In this document: piece by piece, positions 8,301-64,000 of the stretch
Layout: each line of letters opens with the position of its first letter
Numbering within the stretch: position 1 is the first letter of the stretch
Source: Erpobdella octoculata
Taxonomy: Eukaryota > Annelida > Clitellata > Hirudinida > Erpobdellidae
Direction: 5' to 3'
NCBI GenBank assembly: GCA_963978895.1
Contig: OZ022246.1
Location: forward strand, 5,556,432-5,620,431
DNA: 64,000 bases
Program-made: the position numbers and the translations under genes
The notes under the pieces: generated by a model
Databases searched by the model: none
What the model saw: only the letters and a program-made list of their open reading frames with translations
What the model was told of the DNA's origin: nothing

Positions 8301-10629
8301 ATAAAATTTGAAATTGAAGCCTATTACAGATATATTATTAATAGAAATATCGAACTATTGATATTTTGCAATAATGACCAGATCGGGATTCTAACAGAAG
8401 TAAAGCTTTTCCCTTCAACTATATAAATTTTTCTCTACGCCTGTGGTTACATTACCGTCATATTTGTTTTGTTTATTTACATTCATTTGATATTCTTAGA
8501 TACATGCAAAGACAGATCAACATTAGGCCTGGTTTTGAATTTGTTCTTCAAGAGGTTTGTAGTTTTCTAAGCCAATAACAAAATCAACAATAAAAAATCT
8601 GTTTTTTATTATCACAGCCAGAATTTGTGAATATATGTTTCTGGTACATCCCACAAAAACTGCGAGATCTTCCAGACGGAAAGGAAAGAGATGATAAACT
8701 TTCTTTAGTTAGTGGTTCATTTTGGTTTTAGATGCAGACTTAACCGATGCGCTAGCAGGCCTGTCGGGACGGGGTGGAGCACCTCCACTTTTAGACACAC
8801 TGTCGGTAAAAATTATTATGTCGGTACAATTTACATCGTCGGTTAAAAATATGTTTACGGTGCAACTTATATCGTTGGTTAAAAAAATTAATCCGCCACT
8901 GTATACGGTGTGTCAGCAATGAACTCAAGATTATTATTTCTTCTTCGGATCACGATTTCTCGTGTAAATATAGAATCGCCAACTATGATTCCAGCAAAGT
9001 CGTCAACAACAGGCGCATTGAATCTACGTATGTGCTCTCCAGCTGGTATTTTATCAGGATTGATGACAATAGCGTGATTGTCACTTTCTAAATTCTGCAT
9101 GTGTGATTTGAGAAATTTTAATAATTCATTGTGCTCGTCTGCTCGTTCAATAGAGCGTCCAACTCGCTGACGATGTGCCTGAAATAAGGGGAAGGGAGCA
9201 TAGGCGTCGCAACCGGGGGGGACAGGGGTGCATGTCCCCTCCACAATTTTTGAGGTGGGGGACTACAATGTAATTGTCCCCCCCACTTTTACAATGTTAT
9301 GGTTTTTTTACTTTAGGCCAAGGCCATAAAATTGGCGTCCACAGCTGAACAGTTCTTTCAATAAAAATCTTGTTATGATGTTGCATAACAAGATGTGCTC
9401 ATGGAGCAGGGGCGCAGGCCCTCGACAACTTGGCCCGACCGGTTTCATAAGCCAAAATTCCAGACCCGGCTTTTGGGCCCTGTCAGTTTTTACAGGCCTA
9501 CAATTTTTCTATACTTGGCGAAAAATCTCAGCCGTCCCACTTTGATTTTTTCTGGCCCCTCTGAAAACACTAAAATCACGGCAGGGCCTGGTCCGTACTC
9601 TAATCCATAGAGCCATACACGGATTATTTTTAGAACCAGTCTGGCTTATTTTATAAGCAAAAAATTTCAGACCTGGCTTGTTTTTTAGGCCCAAACCGGC
9701 CTGTTTCATAAGCACAAAAGTCGATGCCTGGGTGGGGGAAGACACTTTTCCCGGGGAGGGGGAAGACACTTTTCCCGGGGAGAGAGCAGACTTTTTCCCG
9801 AGGGGCAAGATTTGGTCGAGGGAGGGGCAGCTTAATTTACGCCTATGTTCCACCCCACATTTGAAGTCCAGGAAACCAAATTTTCAAAAAATGTTAAAAC
9901 ACTTATCTTTTTATTTTTTTTAGAAGAATCTAGTTATAAATTTCAAAACCTTCTCATTTTAGTTTTTGAGATAGACATTGTTTAAGAAAAAAGTTCGTTT
10001 TCCTGTTTCATCTCTGGAGCAACATTTTTAAAAACCTTTTCAGGGGTGCTTATGCAATAAAAGTAATATAATCTTTGGGGGCTGGTGGCAATCGTGCCCC
10101 CACAAATGACGCTTCTGGTAGAATATTATATTGTCATCAGGAGCAAAGCTATTAAGTAATTACAAAAATTTCAGTTCTGAAGCTAATCGCAATGCGATCG
10201 AAAATTCGATTGCAAGATTTATCCGGAGAGAAAGAGAAAATAGCAAGTTAAATAAAACGTTGTAAAAATAGTTTTCTTAAAGAAATTAATATTTTTCAGC
10301 TTCTGAAAACCCAGGGATGTATGGTCTTTCTGTCCCCCTAAATTACGCGTTTATATTCAGTATAAGAAAAAAACGAATATCTAAATGTTTTTATTTATTT
10401 TGATGTGATGTCACAGAGAACCTCCTTCTACCCATAATGGACCAATTTTGAATTTCAGGTTGCTTCCAAAGTAAAAGCTGTGATGATGGAAAAAGGAAAA
10501 AGCATGATAGGTTATCAACCACTTGGTAGCAAGCCAAATTTTTTCAGAATGATCATAAACAACCCAGCTTCATCACCAGAAGACATAGATTATCTTCTTT
10601 ATCAAATTCAACTTTACGGAGAACTTTAA
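2272..10629 (+). CDS. Glutamate/cysteine-sulfinate decarboxylase-like protein, C-terminal part (8 exons)
   Basis: PLP-dependent group II decarboxylase. The exons are 2272-2351, 3551-3723, 3886-3950, 4323-4401, 8036-8220, 8500-8554, 8618-8707 and 10459-10629 (TAA). All phases join with GT-AG introns, giving about 299 codons. Visible family marks are [33 protein letters not shown] (the Asp that contacts the PLP ring, 3721-3723), and [10 protein letters not shown] with the PLP lysine at 4351-4353. Further marks are [19 protein letters not shown] and NFFRM, whose Arg binds the substrate carboxylate in GAD. The sequence looks closer to GAD and CSAD/GADL1 than to aromatic decarboxylases, but the substrate cannot be fixed. 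The N-terminal exons are outside the window. The exon at 8036 lacks the usual catalytic-loop motif. Introns hold Helitrons, a minisatellite and hAT-like debris. Confidence 0.9.
2778..3090 (+). mobile_element. Non-autonomous Helitron-like element
   Basis: Starts A|TC at 2778 with a TTAATGAATG head, then a shared ATGCATTGCTA-ACCATTCATCC block found in all family copies. A degenerate 18-bp GGGAACGGGAAAGC-type stretch follows. A weakened hairpin CCCGAGCAACGACGGG precedes CTAG|T. There is no target duplication, as expected for Helitrons. Confidence 0.75.
3551..3723 (+). CDS. Decarboxylase-like exon ([11 protein letters not shown] to HVD)
   Basis: 173 nt. It encodes [12 protein letters not shown], then [18 protein letters not shown] and [10 protein letters not shown]. 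The final Asp is the pyridine-nitrogen contact conserved in fold type I PLP enzymes. The donor is GAC|GTACGT, and there is an AG acceptor immediately before the exon. Confidence 0.92.
3724..3885 (+). repeat. Triplet-repeat intron (CAT/CGT)n
   Basis: The whole 162-nt intron after the HVD exon is filled from about 3778 by an imperfect CAT/CGT triplet repeat that reaches the acceptor. Its one open frame is a His/Arg run, which is not likely to be protein. Confidence 0.85.
3886..3950 (+). CDS. Decarboxylase-like exon (AAWGGG segment)
   Basis: 65 nt encoding [20 protein letters not shown] followed by HR, the hallmark GAD stretch right after HVD. The 162-nt intron before it is mostly a (CAT)n-like repeat running up to the acceptor. 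Confidence 0.92.
4323..4401 (+). CDS. Decarboxylase-like exon with PLP lysine
   Basis: 79 nt encoding [20 protein letters not shown] and then FFVKEK. The Lys at codon 4351-4353 is the Schiff-base lysine. It ends in phase 0 at AAG|GTTGTG. Confidence 0.93.
4529..4812 (+). mobile_element. Helitron 5' head, tandem partial copy
   Basis: Begins A|TCTATATATATAAAAATG. It runs through the conserved CATTGCTACACCCTTCATCC block and a GAGCGGAGCGG stretch into a TATG-rich tail. A second, complete copy of the same head then starts at 4813. This copy has no 3' end of its own, so it is a tandem head duplication. Confidence 0.8.
5089..5559 (-). mobile_element. Inner Helitron nested in composite
   Basis: On the minus strand it starts near CTATATATATATGAATG and carries the 18-bp repeats as GGGAGCGGGAAAGCGACC. 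It ends with CCTGGGCAACGCCGGG, then TATCTCCGCTAG|T at 5089. The head is only about 35 bp before the repeats, much shorter than in the outer element. Confidence 0.75.
5210..5960. repeat. 18-bp GC-rich minisatellite arrays within Helitron
   Basis: Two arrays in opposite orientation. At 5210-5420 the unit reads GGTCGCTTTCCCGCTCCC. At 5690-5950 it reads GGGAACGGGAAAGCGACC. The unit is a multiple of three and has no stop in most frames, so long Arg/Ser, Arg/Glu/Asp or Phe/Pro repeat frames appear on both strands without being genes. Confidence 0.9.
6181..6552. other. Intron sequence with CA-rich tract
   Basis: A short (CA)n/(CT)n tract near 6270-6310 follows a GCAAGATTTG-CAGAGA motif. That motif recurs near 10210 and 23155, so it may be a worn interspersed repeat. 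No gene seen. Confidence 0.4.
6553..7520. repeat. 20-bp minisatellite, about 48 copies
   Basis: The unit TAGTATCAAAGGTTCCAACA is repeated almost without change over 968 bp; the only variant seen was one with AAGATAG near 6650. The array lies in the intron between the PLP-lysine exon and the exon at 8036. The units abut with no unique spacers, so it is not a CRISPR array. Confidence 0.97.
7535..7574. repeat. 14-bp-arm palindrome at minisatellite edge
   Basis: TAGTATCAAGGGTG (7535-7548) and its exact reverse complement CACCCTTGATACTA (7561-7574) flank a 12-nt loop. The arm begins with the same TAGTATCAA as the minisatellite unit. This suggests the array grew from an element terminus. Confidence 0.85.
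7575..8035. other. Intron, nothing recognised
   Basis: AT-rich intron sequence. A single TAGTATCATGAG at 7726 echoes the minisatellite unit. No coding match. Confidence 0.4.
8036..8220 (+). CDS. Decarboxylase-like exon with divergent catalytic-loop region
   Basis: 185 nt. The second half ([13 protein letters not shown], then [13 protein letters not shown]) is typical. The first half starts DLLKEC like the family but continues [20 protein letters not shown], where GAD/CSAD carry YLFQ-DK-YDVSYDTGDK and a CGR motif. The segment is about four residues shorter. Neither of the other two frames restores the motif. Confidence 0.85.
8221..8499. other. Intron, nothing recognised
   Basis: Intron between the 8036 and 8500 exons. 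No element or conserved frame seen. Confidence 0.4.
8500..8554 (+). CDS. Decarboxylase-like exon (short)
   Basis: 55 nt encoding [18 protein letters not shown]. It joins the preceding exon through a split Arg codon and ends in phase 0 at GAG|GTTTGT. Confidence 0.87.
8618..8707 (+). CDS. Decarboxylase-like exon (NICFWYIP)
   Basis: 90 nt encoding [20 protein letters not shown] and then [10 protein letters not shown], very like GAD. The donor is TTA|GTTAGT. Confidence 0.9.
8735..8915. mobile_element. Short hAT-like fragment
   Basis: The right edge, read on the minus strand, begins CAGTGGCGGATTAA, a common hAT-type terminus. The body has three TCGGTTAAAAAT-like repeats. The left edge is not defined. 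It interrupts the Helitron replicase remnant at 8917. Confidence 0.4.
8917..9183 (-). pseudogene. Helitron replicase/helicase fragment
   Basis: An open minus-strand stretch encodes [20 protein letters not shown], a Glu-Ser-Asp-Asn-His-Ile-Val-type segment, and then [20 protein letters not shown]. It ends [12 protein letters not shown]. This order matches the region upstream of the Rep domain in Helitron proteins (SGEH-RRFNAP---E-A-I--G). It is cut at both ends by other repeats, so it is a fragment. It shows that autonomous Helitrons have existed in this genome. Confidence 0.75.
9195..10125. mobile_element. Possible hAT-like element with G/C-run termini
   Basis: The left end, AGGCGTCGCAACCGGGGGGG, resembles the reverse complement of the right end, CAGAAGCGTCATTTGTGGGGG. 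The body repeats phrases such as GGCCTGTTTCATAAGC and CTTTTCCCGGGGAG. No target duplication or transposase could be shown. Confidence 0.35.
10126..10458. other. Intron, nothing recognised
   Basis: The end of the last decarboxylase intron. It includes a TTGCAAGATTT-CAGAGAG motif shared with 6240 and 23155. Confidence 0.4.
10459..10629 (+). CDS. Decarboxylase-like last exon with stop
   Basis: 171 nt ending in TAA. It encodes [36 protein letters not shown] and [15 protein letters not shown], the normal C-terminus of the family including the substrate Arg in NFFRM. A likely poly(A) signal ATTAAA lies at 10689-10694. Confidence 0.93.
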   Translation, partial: VASKVKAVMMEKGKSMIGYQPLGSKPNFFRMIINNPASSPEDIDYLLYQIQLYGEL

Positions 10630-10646
10630 ATATTGTGGCAATTATT

Positions 10647-10652
10647 TTTATT
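10647..10652 (-). promoter_or_regulatory. Likely poly(A) signal of cubilin-like gene
   Basis: AATAAA on the minus strand, 80 nt past the cubilin TAA. It is within 20 nt of the convergent decarboxylase stop codon. Confidence 0.6.
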
Positions 10653-10688
10653 ACAAAAGCAAATATTATAGTGTAAAATAGAATAGCA

Positions 10689-10694
10689 ATTAAA
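10689..10694 (+). promoter_or_regulatory. Likely poly(A) signal of decarboxylase-like gene
   Basis: ATTAAA on the plus strand, 60 nt past the TAA at 10627-10629 and about 40 nt before the cubilin stop codon. Confidence 0.5.
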
Positions 10695-10731
10695 CATGCA
10701 ATCACTGAGCACAAACACGAAAAGATAAAAG

Positions 10732-62851
<52,120 letters not shown>

Positions 62852-63290
62852 CTAAATATAATTATTCAATAATTTCACTCTGATAAAAACACAAAAACGG
62901 TTGAAATTTGTAATTAATCATTAAAAACAAAAGTTAATAACTTTATAGAAAATGAATTAAATTAACATCTTTGTTTAACCCGTTTAGGACCAAAACTTTA
63001 TTAATGAGATTTTTATAAAAAATTTTTTGTTATTTCTAAGTTACTTGCTTATGTTTTAACAGATTTATTTTTAATTATTTTTTATTTTAAAGAAAATATT
63101 GAAAATTATCCATGCTCGTTTTTCGAACGATGGTCGTATATACTACTGAAAACGACAACATGTATAAAAGTCTTTTTTTTTGTTCTCAATGCAAACAATT
63201 ATAAAATAAATTTTAGGTTATAAACAGAAAAGCTAAAAACACATTTCTGACTTTATCAGTAACACAGTTCAATAAAATGCAAATATTTAG
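62852..63290. other. Intron, nothing recognised
   Basis: AT-rich sequence upstream of the first placed cubilin exon. No CUB-like exon seen. Confidence 0.4.
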
Positions 63291-63299
63291 CATTCAATA

Positions 63300-63990
63300 A
63301 ATTAGTCAAGCAGTTCATGATAGTCGTTTCAGAACCGGAGTGTGTGGAAAGCACCAAAACAATTCTGATGAAGTCGTTTGCCGCACTTGGCCCACATGTA
63401 CAGAGTGTTTTGCCACAATTTTCCAGCTTGTAGCGACCTACTGTTTTCACCTTTTCCAGATTGTGACCATGGCCAGTTGCTGAATCTTCCCAATCGTTTT
63501 GTTTCTTCAACCGTGCATGACTTCATTTCATCGGTATAAAACAACCTAAACAGCTTATATGGGGTTTTTCAAACAAAGCACCATTGTGGTGTTTCAAACT
63601 CGTTATAGACTGTTTTAAAAGTGGCTATTCAAATAACTCTTTTTTGGTCCAAGTGCATTTCAATCGTTTTTGGCGTTTTGGTTTGCGCGGCATTGAACTG
63701 ACCATATTTTCGACCTCAATTTCTTCACCCAAAGAACCGACAGAGTCTAATCCCATCTCATCATTAGTATAACAACTTCTACCTTCCCGGATACATTACA
63801 AAGAATAACATTTCCTTCTTCATTTGCTTATTCATCAGTCACGTGTTATGATGCACCGGGCAGAAGAATGACAAGTATGTCAACCTCAATGCTATCATCA
63901 TCATCAAGAATTAGTTCCATAGCTTCTTTCAACGTGAAAAAATGTTCTGTTTGACGCCTTTCATTTTTAAACTTTACAAACATTTCATTC
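63300..63990 (-). mobile_element. Internally deleted piggyBac-like transposase
   Basis: The minus strand reads an N-terminal acidic region (TLKEAMELILDDDDSIEVDI), a basic stretch and then KLFRLFYTDEMKSCTVEETK, typical of piggyBac. It passes straight into RSLQAGKLWQNTLYMWAKCG and KRLHQNCFGAFHT, the degenerate Cys-rich C-terminal finger (Y-C--C---LC---CF--YHT). The catalytic DDD domain is missing and stops are frequent. Confidence 0.72.
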
Positions 63991-64000
63991 GTAGAATGAA

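Noticed and set aside
63256..63544. Additional upstream cubilin exon
   Set aside because: The frames read as piggyBac N- and C-terminal segments, with no CUB motif.

Overview
This is a window of an AT-rich invertebrate animal genome. Spliced genes use GT-AG introns, and there is a eukaryotic tRNA gene with internal promoter boxes, plus Helitrons, hAT, piggyBac, mariner, non-LTR, Penelope-like, gypsy and copia remnants and tRNA-derived SINEs. The lineage cannot be resolved from the sequence alone. No prokaryotic features are present.

Two protein genes converge tail to tail near 10.7 kb. On the minus strand, 62851 down to 10732, lies the 3' part of a cubilin-type gene. I could place 51 exons encoding 26 consecutive CUB domains (about 3,093 residues) and the stop codon. 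Every splice phase joins without a break. The 5' part lies beyond the right edge. On the plus strand, 2272 to 10629, lies the 3' part of a PLP-dependent glutamate / cysteine-sulfinate decarboxylase-like gene (eight exons, from just before the Asp/Lys active-site region to the stop). Its 5' exons lie beyond the left edge. The two stop codons are about 100 bp apart and the likely poly(A) signals are interleaved, so the 3' UTRs probably overlap. A tRNA-Gly(GCC) gene sits at 440-510.

Most of the remaining sequence is introns filled with mobile elements. The dominant class is a Helitron-like family: 5' TC followed by a TATA-rich AAAATGAATG head, a 3' CCGGGCAACGCCGGG-type hairpin, and an end at CTAG before T. 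Its copies carry an 18-bp GC-rich minisatellite that happens to encode Arg/Ser- or Arg/Glu-rich repeats on both strands. Two copies of one composite, in which one Helitron is inserted in reverse inside another, lie in opposite orientation 43 kb apart (4813-6180 and 48943-50042). A fragment of Helitron replicase (8917-9183) is also present.

Other layers: internally deleted hAT elements with readable target duplications sit inside a LINE (17233-18643) and inside a Helitron (42224-43092). A Penelope-like 3' end follows directly on a cubilin splice donor in an open frame (50.2-51.0 kb). There is a 968-bp, 20-bp-unit minisatellite (6553-7520), and two cubilin splice sites have been copied into tandem repeats. 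Within the cubilin protein, two CUB domains have each lost one whole disulfide pair. In the decarboxylase, the segment that normally forms the catalytic loop is replaced by unrelated sequence. These last items are the most useful to check.
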